64,000 nucleotides of DNA from Spartobacteria bacterium LR76. GTDB taxonomy: Bacteria > Verrucomicrobiota > Verrucomicrobiia > Chthoniobacterales > Terrimicrobiaceae. Where the stretch lies: positions 62,001 through 126,000 of the forward strand of contig QAYZ01000010.1 in assembly GCA_003054655.1 (NCBI GenBank). The letters run 5' to 3'. Under the pieces are notes generated by a model. That model was not told the origin of the DNA. It did not search any database and saw only the letters and a program-made list of their open reading frames with translations. This document shows, one piece after another, positions 50,900-58,758 of the stretch (position 1 is the stretch's first letter; each line of letters opens with the position of its first letter). The position numbers and the translations under genes were made by a program.

Positions 50900-52198
50900 C
50901 TAAATCTTCCCGAGCCGGTCCCGTATGCCGCGCTGCACCGACTCGTGAACGTCGCCCGGGAATCCTCGCGGCAGGCCTCCCGCCACAGTCTCACTCGCCT
51001 TCCCCGCTCTCGCGGCCACGTCGTCCAGCACATCGCGCGCCAGGGATGCGGGCACGCCAGCCTTTTCCGCCGTCTGCACAAAATGCCGCCCCTCGATGTA
51101 GCCCATCGCATAGTGTTGACGCCCGACCGCCATCGCGAGCTTCATCTCCTTTTTCAAAATCTGCCCGGCGTCCCGCGCAGGCTGCGCCGAGAGCACGTCG
51201 TAGAAAGGCGTAAGCTGAAACTGCCCTCCGGCTCCGAGGAAAATGCTGAAGTTCTTCGCATGTCCATCCGTCGCCCCCAGCAGCCAGAAAAGCACCTGCG
51301 CCTTGAGAAAGAGCCGTATGTCCTGCTCCGGCGTATTGCTCGCCTTCAGGAGCTTGAGGATGTCCACCATCCCCGGCCCGCCTTCGCTTTGATACTTGAG
51401 CGTCGGCGGGACGGAAAGCGCCTGGCACATATCCTCCTGGGGCAGCCGGAGCAGCCGCCCGTCAGCCGTCCAGCGCCGGTCGAACCTCCTCACCACCAGC
51501 GCCCGAGTCTTCCCAAAGGCCTGCATCTTCGCCTCATTCACCGGCAGCCCGTAGGCGGCCAGCACCCGCAGGCAGTAAAACTCGATTTCAATGCTCCGCG
51601 ACAGGTCGATGCCATTTTGCAGCTTTCCCATCGCCTTTTTCAGGATGTGCGTCGTCGGCGTGGTCCCCCGCGGCCTCCACCACCGGTCCTCATGAAAGAG
51701 CAGCGCCGTCTTTTCCTGCGCCCCCGCCACGGAAATGCGAAAGTCCCGGTCCCGGTCCAGCCCCAGCGGAGCCTCCGCAAGATTTTGCAGCATCGCCTCG
51801 ATCTCCCGCCCCGTCACCGGCTCGCCCTCGATGCGCGTCGTGTCCGTATCGACTGATTCCTCCTCGGGAACAAATTGCAGCGCTCCCACGCAATCCCGCC
51901 CGATTTTCGACAGCATGCTGTAGGCATCCGTGCCCCGCGCCCCCACACGCTCCGCGACCCTCCGCCGCAGCGGCTCAGAATCCGGCAGCAGATTTTCAAA
52001 GACCGCCGCCACCACCGCCCCGCGATAAACCTCCTCACGCAGCGGCATGGAGAGCGAAACAGGTATTGCCCGCTCCCACTCCAGCCAGCTCTCCCCGTAG
52101 CGAAACTCCACCGCCCCGCCCGGTTCCCTCCGCAACAAACCCACCGGTAGGTTGTTCAGCAGCACCCGCAAAGGCGGATATGTGTGATGACGCGGCAT
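50900..52198 (-). CDS. hipA: HipA-type serine/threonine kinase toxin
   Basis: A 432-residue kinase of the HipA family. Motifs in order: FENLLPDSEPLRRRVAERV (about 67-85), the P-loop-like SVAGAQEKTALLF (156-168), HILKKA (184-189), LVVRRFDRR (234-242), LPQEDMCQALSV (252-263), catalytic ATDGHAKNFSIF (Asp311) and metal-binding TPFYDVLSA (Asp334). All key residues are intact, so the kinase should be active. HipA phosphorylates a translation factor or tRNA synthetase and causes dormancy unless held by HipB. The start overlaps the hipB stop (TGATG). Confidence 0.92.
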   Translation of the reverse strand: MPRHHTYPPLRVLLNNLPVGLLRREPGGAVEFRYGESWLEWERAIPVSLSMPLREEVYRGAVVAAVFENLLPDSEPLRRRVAERVGARGTDAYSMLSKIGRDCVGALQFVPEEESVDTDTTRIEGEPVTGREIEAMLQNLAEAPLGLDRDRDFRISVAGAQEKTALLFHEDRWWRPRGTTPTTHILKKAMGKLQNGIDLSRSIEIEFYCLRVLAAYGLPVNEAKMQAFGKTRALVVRRFDRRWTADGRLLRLPQEDMCQALSVPPTLKYQSEGGPGMVDILKLLKASNTPEQDIRLFLKAQVLFWLLGATDGHAKNFSIFLGAGGQFQLTPFYDVLSAQPARDAGQILKKEMKLAMAVGRQHYAMGYIEGRHFVQTAEKAGVPASLARDVLDDVAARAGKASETVAGGLPRGFPGDVHESVQRGIRDRLGKI

Positions 52199-52449
52199 CA
52201 AAAGTCCCGTTCGATGTCCGCCAGCGAGTCGCCCGACCGTGCCGTCACCTGGAGTTCCAATCCCAGCACCGCGAGCAACGCCAGCACCGTTTCCAACTGC
52301 CCGCCACGCGTCCCGTTTTCGATCTCAGAGATCGTCCCCTGGCGCACACCCGCCCGCTCGCCCAGCTCCCCCTGGCTCATCCCCAGCCGCCTGCGCGCGC
52401 GCCGGATCGCATTGCCCAACTGCTTCGCATTTCGTACCAGATCGGCCAT
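52198..52449 (-). CDS. hipB: HipB-type antitoxin/repressor
   Basis: An 83-residue protein with an Xre-type HTH: LGNAIRRARRRLGMSQGELG, ERAGVRQGTISEIENGTR, then LETVLALLAVLGLELQVTAR. This is the standard HipB layout. It heads the operon with hipA overlapping by one nucleotide. Three operators upstream match its likely autoregulation. Confidence 0.92.
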   Translation of the reverse strand: MADLVRNAKQLGNAIRRARRRLGMSQGELGERAGVRQGTISEIENGTRGGQLETVLALLAVLGLELQVTARSGDSLADIERDF

Positions 52450-52456
52450 TCCCCAT

Positions 52457-52529
52457 ATATACGAAAAACCGTATATTCCGTCAATATACGAAAAACCGTA
52501 TAAATTGATTTTATACGGAAAATCGTATA
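52457..52529. promoter_or_regulatory. Three evenly spaced hipBA operators
   Basis: Inverted repeats TATACG-(N6)-CGTATA occur at 52458-52475 (7-bp arms with the flanking bases), 52485-52502 and 52512-52529. The spacers AAAAAC, AAAAAC and GAAAAT are A-rich, and the centres are exactly 27 bp apart. The cluster lies within 10-80 bp upstream of hipB, and its AT-rich character means it also contains the promoter. Confidence 0.85.
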
Positions 52530-52599
52530 TCCTGCTTTAATGACAAAGCGGCCTTTCGCTCCCGCAATGACGTCCCCAGCCCGAGGAAAGAGCCATCCT

Positions 52600-53148
52600 T
52601 ATGTTTTTAAGTCGTTTCCTTCCATTCACTCCTCGTCCCCGCAAAGCGAGATGGCAGACCTCCACGCCCGAGTGCAGCGGCCGGTCGACGGAGCCACCGG
52701 CCAAAACCTTTGTGTTCTTTGCGCCCTTCTGTAAAAATGCCATTCCGCCTTCCTTCGATTCGTTGGCTTCGCCTGTCCCGCAAAGCCTCGGCTCTGTGAA
52801 AACAGCCTTCCGTTCCGTGCCAGCCAGCCCGCACGCGCCCACATTTCCGCAGCGCCCCGCCTCCGCGCAAAGTCTGAAACTGAACCACTGAAAACTTGCA
52901 ATCTTTGCCTTCGTTTCCTTCGCTTCCTTCTGTTCTAAACCTGTCTTGAGAAATCGCCCTGGCTCAGCCGCCCGCCTGGTTGCAGCGGCAGGTCGCCGAA
53001 GCCACTGGTCCGAACCTTCGTTTCCTTCTGTTTATTCCTTCTGCCTTGTCCTTTGTGTCCCTTGCGACGTTGGCTCCGCCTGTCTCGCAGACTCGGCTCT
53101 GTAAAAAGCCTTCTGTCTTTCCCCTTGGTCTCCTTCGCTTCCTTCTGT
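52600..53148 (-). repeat. Dispersed repeat cluster (T, S and F modules)
   Basis: Minus-strand S copies at about 52751-52797 and 53050-53102, T copies at about 52700-52740 and 53010-53045, and an F copy at 52870-52905 fill most of this 600-bp gap. The last S/T block abuts the stop of the replisome-organiser gene. No gene is supported. Confidence 0.75.
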
Positions 53149-54564
53149 TCAACCTGTCTTCTGTAAGGCCCGGCGGAATTCCCCCTGCACCGACTCCGGC
53201 GCGTCGGCGTAGTCAATGCCCGCGCGATCCGGGTACTCCTCCGCCAGCCACTCCGGCCAGCCCTCGGGATTCGGCGCGCGCCCCTTCGCCGCCGCTGGCT
53301 GCTGCGAGCGCCTCGCCCGCGGCGCGTCGTCCCAGATGAGGTTCTTCGCCCCCTTCGTGATGCTGTAGGAGATCACCTCCACCGCCCGCGCCGGACCCCG
53401 CCGCGCGCACTCCCTCAGCAGCGCCCGCTCCTGGCCGCGCGACATCAGAGGCCGCCCCAGATCCGCCAGATGCAGCCGCCACCCTCGCCACGCCTCGCGA
53501 AACGCCGCATCCTGCCGCAACGCCTCCCGCGCCTCCTCCCCCATCGGCGGCGCATTCCCACCCTCAGCACCCCCGGCGAAATCTTCCCCGCCCGGCAAAG
53601 CTTCGCCCGACGAAGCCCCGCCGACCGCCGCCCCGCCCGCTGGCGAAAAATCCTCCCCCTCCACGCGCAAAGCCGCCACCTTGGGCCGCGAACCCCCGCC
53701 CTCTGCAGACGGCTCCCCGACATCAGGCGCCGAATCCGCGCCAGACGGTAACACCTTCACGCCCTGGTCCACCTCCTCACGCCCCTCGCTTACGCGTTCC
53801 ACGTCACCCGCCAAAGCCCCGGCTTCAGATGGCAACGCTCCATTCTCGCGCTCCGGCTCACGCCTTTCCCGCAAGTCTCCCGAGTTCGGAGGTAAGGCAT
53901 TACCTACTCCGCCTGAGTGCTCCCCGCCGACAGGCGCAGGTTCCCCATCCGAAACCAACTCGCGAGAGCGAGAGAGCGAGGGCACCCCGGCGCTCCGCTC
54001 CGCAGGCCCGCCCGCGCGCCCACGCGCAACTCTCTCTCGGTTGGGTTGGGTCCGGTTCTGTTCGGTCTGGTTCTGTACTGTACTGTTCTGTGTACCGTGA
54101 CGTAACGGTGACGTCACTGTGACATCCGCGTGACATAACTGTGACATCGGCGTGACGTCACCGTGACATGGGCGTGACATCTGCGTGACATCGTCATTTT
54201 GCGGAGGCACAGCATCGCGTTTCTTTTCCCGGCAACGCCGCTGTCGCTCGCGAATTCCCTCCCGCGCCGTCACCAGCCGCCCCGCGTAATCCTCCCAATT
54301 ATGCACCCGCCGCCCCTCATCCAGCCACCCGGTATCGAGCAAGGCCTGCAGGAACTGCTCCGCATCCCCCTCCCACTCCGCCACGGCAGCCACCTCCTCG
54401 GCATCGAACCCCGACAAATCCCCATCCGGCGCAAAATCCAGCGTCCACCACCACAGTAGGTGCAGATGCCCGATCACCGCCGCCTTCGAAATCCCCAGCC
54501 GCAACGCCACCCGCCGAGTCTTCGGATGCCGTGCCATCTCCTGATGTGATTCGATCCAAGCCAT
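53149..54564 (-). CDS. Phage replisome-organiser-like protein with in-gene iterons
   Basis: A 471-residue protein. The N-terminal 110 residues form a replisome-organiser/primosome-type winged helix (AWIESHQEMARHPKTRRVAL, LGISKAAVIGHLHLLWWWTL, ALLDTGWLDEGRRVHNWEDY). A long, low-complexity Gly/Glu/Pro linker follows, then a C-terminal helical segment (WRGWRLHLADLGRPLMSRGQ, EVISYSITKGAKNLIWDD) typical of helicase-loader binding parts. It resembles phage replication initiators such as those with origins inside the gene. ATG 54564 is preferred because an operator-like palindrome lies just upstream; 54621 is an alternative. Confidence 0.75.
   Translation of the reverse strand: MAWIESHQEMARHPKTRRVALRLGISKAAVIGHLHLLWWWTLDFAPDGDLSGFDAEEVAAVAEWEGDAEQFLQALLDTGWLDEGRRVHNWEDYAGRLVTAREGIRERQRRCREKKRDAVPPQNDDVTQMSRPCHGDVTPMSQLCHADVTVTSPLRHGTQNSTVQNQTEQNRTQPNRERVARGRAGGPAERSAGVPSLSRSRELVSDGEPAPVGGEHSGGVGNALPPNSGDLRERREPERENGALPSEAGALAGDVERVSEGREEVDQGVKVLPSGADSAPDVGEPSAEGGGSRPKVAALRVEGEDFSPAGGAAVGGASSGEALPGGEDFAGGAEGGNAPPMGEEAREALRQDAAFREAWRGWRLHLADLGRPLMSRGQERALLRECARRGPARAVEVISYSITKGAKNLIWDDAPRARRSQQPAAAKGRAPNPEGWPEWLAEEYPDRAGIDYADAPESVQGEFRRALQKTG
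54097..54195 (+). repeat. Nine tandem 11-bp iterons inside the replisome-organiser gene
   Basis: Nine consecutive 11-bp units on the plus strand all begin GTGAC: GTGACGTAACG, GTGACGTCACT, GTGACATCCGC, GTGACATAACT, GTGACATCGGC, GTGACGTCACC, GTGACATGGGC, GTGACATCTGC, GTGACATCGTC. The 11-bp period equals about one DNA turn and is not a multiple of three. In protein it appears as three 11-residue repeats. Adjacent DNA at 54050-54096 is a strongly strand-asymmetric (T/G versus A/C) run of CTGT-type units. An origin function is inferred by analogy with lambda O. Confidence 0.7.
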
Positions 54565-54575
54565 ACTCCCCCATC

Positions 54576-54596
54576 TTAAAGTGTATACACCCTTAA
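54576..54596. promoter_or_regulatory. Palindromic operator-like sequence
   Basis: A 21-bp inverted repeat: TTAA, then perfect GTGTATACAC, ending CTTAA. It lies 12 bp upstream of the preferred start of the replisome-organiser gene and looks like the operator of a phage or plasmid repressor. No repressor gene is visible nearby except hipB, whose operators differ. Confidence 0.45.
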
Positions 54597-54856
54597 TGTC
54601 CACTCTGGATTTTTTTGCCATTTGGGCACGCCGGCAAACTCTTGGGAGGGAATCGAGAAAGCCCCATCCATCTGCGGAGCAATCTCTTTCCCGCCGCCGC
54701 CCGGTGCGCTAGGCTTGACCGATGTGACGATCGACCCGCAGCAAGATGCGGGAACTCCCCATCACCAAAGACACCTCGGCCCTCCCTCGATCTGCGAAAC
54801 GCCCACGGAGAGCCGAGTCAGGTCATTCCTTTAATCTCCGCCCGATACTTAAAATC

Positions 54857-55309
54857 ATGAAACCCGCCATCGCCCTTCTCGTCCTGTTACTTTGCGCCCT
54901 CGCTCCAGCTTTTGCCGGAGGCCCCGAGGCGGAGTTTCGCGACGCGCGGATAGATGCCGTGGAGCGCACGCCCGGCGGGTGGGTTTTGGTCGTGACCGGA
55001 GAGGTCAATATTTCGGCACCCGTGCCGTCGGATGAGAAGCAGCACTTCGTAACCCTGTACGCGGACAAGGCGACCTTGCAGGTTCCCATCGGCAACCAGC
55101 TTTACGCCTTGAGAGACCCCCGCGCATATGAGGCCCGCCTGCGCGCCGCAGTCGGCACCACCGATACGATCCAGATCTGGGGGGCCGTCGTGACCCTGCG
55201 CGGCGGCGTGGTAAAGGACATCACCGCTGGCGACATCTCCCTCCTCCGCCCGCGAGGCAAGGAAGCCGCCTTCGATCTCGGAAGACTCGGCGAGATCAGC
55301 ACGAAATAG
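54857..55309 (+). CDS. Small secreted protein of unknown function
   Basis: A 150-residue protein with signal peptide MKPAIALLVLLLCALAPAFA. The mature domain (DAVERTPGGWVLVVTGEVNI, TIQIWGAVVTLRGGVVKDIT) is a small beta structure. No family recognised; divergent from the replisome-organiser gene. The open frame from 54746 is too long for the signal peptide. Confidence 0.65.
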   Translation: MKPAIALLVLLLCALAPAFAGGPEAEFRDARIDAVERTPGGWVLVVTGEVNISAPVPSDEKQHFVTLYADKATLQVPIGNQLYALRDPRAYEARLRAAVGTTDTIQIWGAVVTLRGGVVKDITAGDISLLRPRGKEAAFDLGRLGEISTK

Positions 55310-55427
55310 CCCGCTTCCAGCGGGCCGCCTGGGGAAGGATGAAACCCTTGCGCCGTCCATGACCGGACCCGGTCGCGACTGGCCGGCAGGGCACTTCCTC
55401 CCAAAACGGGAGGATTGTTTTCCGAAG

Positions 55428-56129
55428 CTACACCCCATCCGGGTCCGACATCCCAAAGGCCCTGCGGGTGGAGGGGGTGAAAAATTTGCGCACGATCTCG
55501 TCAGCGCTGCTCTGGTGAATATGGCGGATTCTCTTAGGGTTGATACAGCAATGCTGGCATTTCCCGATGAGCCAAGCGGTTGCCGCAGAGATAAATGCGT
55601 CTGCGCAGTAAGCTTTGAGAACGTCTTCGCTGGCAAAGGTGGCTGGGGAAATGGCAGAAACAGCACGCGAACCAGCGAGGGAGGTGCCTGCTGCAAACGA
55701 CTGAATACACTGGATGAAAAGGCTTTGAGCGAGGAAGTCCTGGTCGACCCGGCCTGCGATATGCGCCGCCACCATCTCCTCGATTTCGCGCGATGAAAAT
55801 GCGCCAGTGGTGTCGGTCTCGCTCGCCTCTGGCGCCACCTCGACACCGTTGATGAGCAAAAAGGTCACAGCAGATATCCAGCCGGCGCGCTTATTCCCGT
55901 CGGTAAAGGGATGATTCCGAACAAGATGGGAGCAGTAACATGCCGCCAGATCGAATATATCGATCTCCTCTGATCCGTAGAGATAGAAGTTTTGCGGGGC
56001 TAGAACAGCCGACTCCAGCGCGCCCGCATCTCTGAGGCCAGGAGGCCCGCCAAACAAATCAACCTGCTCCCGATGAATCTCCACCACGTGGCAGACATCC
56101 AGAAATTCGGGCTCCTTGGTCGACTCCAC
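55428..56129 (-). CDS. doc: Doc/Fic-family toxin with unusual C-terminal extension
   Basis: A 233-residue protein. The first 135 residues are a death-on-curing domain (VCHVVEIHREQVDLFGGPPG, DLAACYCSHLVRNHPFTDGN), with the intact Fic core HPFTDGNKRAG at residues 73-83 and the final EEMVAAHIAG. Doc phosphorylates elongation factor Tu. Typical Doc proteins end near 126 residues; here about 100 more residues follow without stop, Ser/Ala/Phe-rich and containing GKCQHCCINPKRIRHIHQSS. That tail may be a real new domain or the result of a lost stop codon. GTG start. Confidence 0.75.
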   Translation of the reverse strand: MESTKEPEFLDVCHVVEIHREQVDLFGGPPGLRDAGALESAVLAPQNFYLYGSEEIDIFDLAACYCSHLVRNHPFTDGNKRAGWISAVTFLLINGVEVAPEASETDTTGAFSSREIEEMVAAHIAGRVDQDFLAQSLFIQCIQSFAAGTSLAGSRAVSAISPATFASEDVLKAYCADAFISAATAWLIGKCQHCCINPKRIRHIHQSSADEIVRKFFTPSTRRAFGMSDPDGV

Positions 56130-56144
56130 CCTGCTCTGCTACGG

Positions 56145-56339
56145 CTAGGAGGCCAGCCGCTTGAGGGTGTCGCGGAAAAGGCCAACAGCCTTTTGGTGAG
56201 CACCTTTCACCTTCGCCATGGAGGCAACCTTGATGGTCCTCTGTTGGCGGGGGAGGATGTGGTCGGCATGGAACTCACCTCGCGCGGCAACACGATCCAG
56301 GATCTCTTTTTCGTGGGCGGCAGAGGTTTGTGCAGACAT
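56145..56339 (-). CDS. Putative antitoxin partner of the Doc toxin
   Basis: A 64-residue protein, MSAQTSAAHEKEILDRVAAR followed by HILPRQQRTIKVASMAKVKG and AHQKAVGLFRDTLKRLAS. It is a small, highly basic and helical protein directly upstream of and co-directional with the toxin (15-bp gap), as expected for the antitoxin. It does not clearly match Phd, so may be a new antitoxin type. The longer frame to 56501 runs across a tRNA fragment and is rejected. Confidence 0.6.
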   Translation of the reverse strand: MSAQTSAAHEKEILDRVAARGEFHADHILPRQQRTIKVASMAKVKGAHQKAVGLFRDTLKRLAS

Positions 56340-56410
56340 TTCAAGAAGTGCGAGGTTTTGTCCTTCGCTCCCGGAAGGTAGGCAGATTCTGCCTGGGTTG
56401 TCAAATGAGC

Positions 56411-56434
56411 GATGGGGGTGGGATTCGAACCCAC
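56411..56434 (-). other. tRNA 3'-end fragment, possible attachment-site remnant
   Basis: On the minus strand, GTGGGTTCGAATCCCAC forms a perfect T arm (5-bp stem, 7-nt loop), followed by CCCCATC as a 3' acceptor strand. The matching 5' strand (GATGGGG) and the D and anticodon arms are missing upstream, so no complete tRNA is present. Integrative elements leave such tRNA 3' ends at their boundary. No integrase gene is in the window. Confidence 0.45.
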
Positions 56435-56623
56435 GGTGACTTGTGCAATGCTCGCATCCCGTCACAAAAGGGGCAAATCCATGATTCTCCCCCCCGAACA
56501 AGCTTAGCGTTCTTCACAAGTTGCCAAAGGGCCGGAGATTGAGAGGATGCTGCGCTAAGGTAGGCTCTTGATGTATGCACTCTCCACTGGACGAAAGTTC
56601 CCCGTCCGGCGCACCATCTCCCC

Positions 56624-56884
56624 ATGATCCCCGCCGCCTTCGGCTTTCTGCTTTTTGTCATCGGAGTGCTGCTGGCTTCGGTCAGTGCGCCGCATTATGA
56701 GATGCTGCTCCTCTTGTCGACTCTCGCGATGGCGGGGGCACTGGGCTGCTTTGTCTTCGCGTTCCGGCGGAGGCCTCTTTTTCTCAAGGTGCTGCTGGTC
56801 GTCCTCGCGCTCATCGCCTTGCAAACCATCGCCGTGAACATGCTGCGCCTGTTTCCCGGCCTGAGGATGCTCGATATCCTGTAG
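56624..56884 (+). CDS. Small membrane protein
   Basis: An 86-residue protein with two or three spans (AFGFLLFVIGVLLASV, LLLLSTLAMAGALGCFVFAF, VLLVVLALIALQTIAVNML) separated by FRRRP. Unknown family. Confidence 0.55.
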   Translation: MIPAAFGFLLFVIGVLLASVSAPHYEMLLLLSTLAMAGALGCFVFAFRRRPLFLKVLLVVLALIALQTIAVNMLRLFPGLRMLDIL

Positions 56885-56918
56885 CGCCGATCACCAGACG
56901 CGATCCTTCTCCATCACA

Positions 56919-57257
56919 GTGAACCAGCCCCATCTTTCGGAATCCGCTGGGATTACCACCTTTCGCGGAGGCCTCCGCCATGGGAGCAGCCATCTCCTCG
57001 CGGTCAACTTCACGTGGCCCTTTGCCACGTTGGAGATCGGGCCGCGTGAGCTGACCCTGCGCGGGCCGGGAGTCCATTACGTATTCAGCCGCGAGGGCGT
57101 GGCCATCGAGGACTTCCGTGGCATCTTTTCGCCCGGCCTGCGCTTCCTCCCCACCGACCCCGCCGTGCCGCCGCAGGTCGTCTTCTGGACCTTCCAGCCC
57201 CGCGCGGTGAAAGCCGCGCTCGCCGCGCACGGTTATGCCGTCGCCGCCGCCGGCTAA
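56919..57257 (+). CDS. Small soluble protein of unknown function
   Basis: A 112-residue protein starting at GTG 56919. A small beta-rich domain is seen (HLLAVNFTWPFATLEIGPRE, VHYVFSREGVAIEDFRGIFS, VVFWTFQPRAVKAALAAHGY), resembling small PH-like bacterial domains. No signal peptide. Function unknown. Confidence 0.55.
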   Translation: MNQPHLSESAGITTFRGGLRHGSSHLLAVNFTWPFATLEIGPRELTLRGPGVHYVFSREGVAIEDFRGIFSPGLRFLPTDPAVPPQVVFWTFQPRAVKAALAAHGYAVAAAG

Positions 57258-57382
57258 CCCCTCCGGCAGCGCGCGCATCCACTGCCCCGCCACCCGCCAG
57301 GGAATCTCTTTTACACCCCCCGCCCCGCGCGTCAAAATTCCCGCTCCATCGATCGGGTTAACCAACTCATGCCGCACACACG

Positions 57383-57823
57383 ATGAAGACGTTCCTACTC
57401 CTCTGCGCCCTCCTCGCGGCGGGCCTGCCGGACACCTGGATGCCCGACACCGATAAAGTCCCGCTGAAGTTCCCCGGGCAATTCCCCGTGCATCCTGTCA
57501 CCGAGTTTTTCCTCAAGCATCTCTCGAACGGCCAGGAAGCGGTCGCCCGGCCCACCCCGAGCTTTTTCTCCAAAAAGTCATGGCCGATTTTCTTCGGCCA
57601 GTACATGAGCTACGACCCGCCGTTTCCCACCGCCGAGCTGGTTTTCATCGGCAGCGACGCCGAGGGCGATCACTACGCCGTCTCGTTCCAGGCCGAGGCC
57701 GCCTCGCCCGTGATCAAGAAGGAGATCGTCTACACCGGCTCCCCGCTGGAGGTCTGCAAGGACGAACGCTATACCCTCGGCATCCGCCCCCAGGCGGAGG
57801 AGAAGGCAAAGGAATCGAAATAA
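57383..57823 (+). CDS. Secreted protein of unknown function
   Basis: A 146-residue protein with a short signal peptide (MKTFLLLCALLAAGLPD). The domain has FPVHPVTEFFLKHLSNGQEA, FVSKK-like Lys pairs (FFSKKSWPIFFGQYM), AELVFIGSDAEGDHYAVSFQ and a Lys/Glu tail. No family recognised. It is 12 nt upstream of the next gene and co-directional, so likely an operon. Confidence 0.62.
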   Translation: MKTFLLLCALLAAGLPDTWMPDTDKVPLKFPGQFPVHPVTEFFLKHLSNGQEAVARPTPSFFSKKSWPIFFGQYMSYDPPFPTAELVFIGSDAEGDHYAVSFQAEAASPVIKKEIVYTGSPLEVCKDERYTLGIRPQAEEKAKESK

Positions 57824-57835
57824 ACCCCCACCGCC

Positions 57836-58588
57836 ATGCATTTCCTGCTCCTGCCGATTCTTCTCCTCCTCGCCTGGATGCCCTCGTCAAAGCTCGGCAA
57901 ACAGGTCGACCTCCGCTCCACCCTTTTCTCCACCTACCCGCAGCTCGCTCATCCTGCCGCGCCTTCGCGGTATTTTCGCTACGCCGGGTCGATCACGGAA
58001 AACTTCCGACTGGACCTCGCGCAGCCCGACTTCGCCGCCATCCTCTCCAGCGCGGAAACCATCGAGCCCCCTCCCGCCGGGGAGGGTTATGTCGAGGTCG
58101 TCACCATCTCCGACCGCGAGTATTTCATCCTCCAGCACTATCCCGCGACATCTGCGCTTCCCGATCCCGGAGTAACCGCCTACCGCATACTGCCCGGTCG
58201 GGTCGAAAAGGTTTATACATTCGGAAAAAGCCAGCGTCTGACCTTCACCCAGATCGGAGCATCTATGTGGTGCTACGATTATGACGAAATGGGCCGCACG
58301 CATCGCGCCACCACATGGTGCACGATGTTTGACCGGCAGGCCGCACGTCAGCAAGCCGCCCGAGAGTTCGCCGCCAGCTATGCCGACGCCGTCGCCACGC
58401 GACTGCTCCGCCGGCCGTCGCCGCCTTTCACCATGGTCGACGTCGAGCCCCTCACCGAGGAGATTTATGATTACTGGCCCGCCACCGGCAACCTGCGCAC
58501 GATCACATCCCAATCCCGCTGGGGAAACCTTCCAATCCACATCCGCCACTTCGACGAAAGTGGCAATGAATTAAAGCAACAGCCGTAA
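57836..58588 (+). CDS. Secreted protein of unknown function
   Basis: A 250-residue exported protein (hydrophobic start MHFLLLPILLLLAWMPS). A beta domain (YVEVVTISDREYFILQHYPA, VTAYRILPGRVEKVYTFGKS), a helix RQAARQQAAREFAASYADAV and a C-terminal IHIRHFDESGNELKQQP follow. A degraded copy of the last 16 codons is found at 59955-60002, so the gene was duplicated in the past. Confidence 0.62.
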   Translation: MHFLLLPILLLLAWMPSSKLGKQVDLRSTLFSTYPQLAHPAAPSRYFRYAGSITENFRLDLAQPDFAAILSSAETIEPPPAGEGYVEVVTISDREYFILQHYPATSALPDPGVTAYRILPGRVEKVYTFGKSQRLTFTQIGASMWCYDYDEMGRTHRATTWCTMFDRQAARQQAAREFAASYADAVATRLLRRPSPPFTMVDVEPLTEEIYDYWPATGNLRTITSQSRWGNLPIHIRHFDESGNELKQQP

Positions 58589-58758
58589 CCGGGACCTCTC
58601 GGTCGTTATCCGGCAGCAACAAAGCGAAGCCCCATTCCCTTAGCACGAACCCTCCGGGACCTGGAGTACCCTTGCCAAGCCTAAGCATTCTGGCTAGGTA
58701 GATACCCGGCAAGGGCCGCCTTGGATTTGTCGTCCCGCACGCCATCCGACACGCCACC

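Noticed and set aside
56401-56500. Complete tRNA or tmRNA gene
   Set aside because: Only the T arm and 3' acceptor strand are present; no complementary 5' acceptor strand or anticodon arm within 100 nt.
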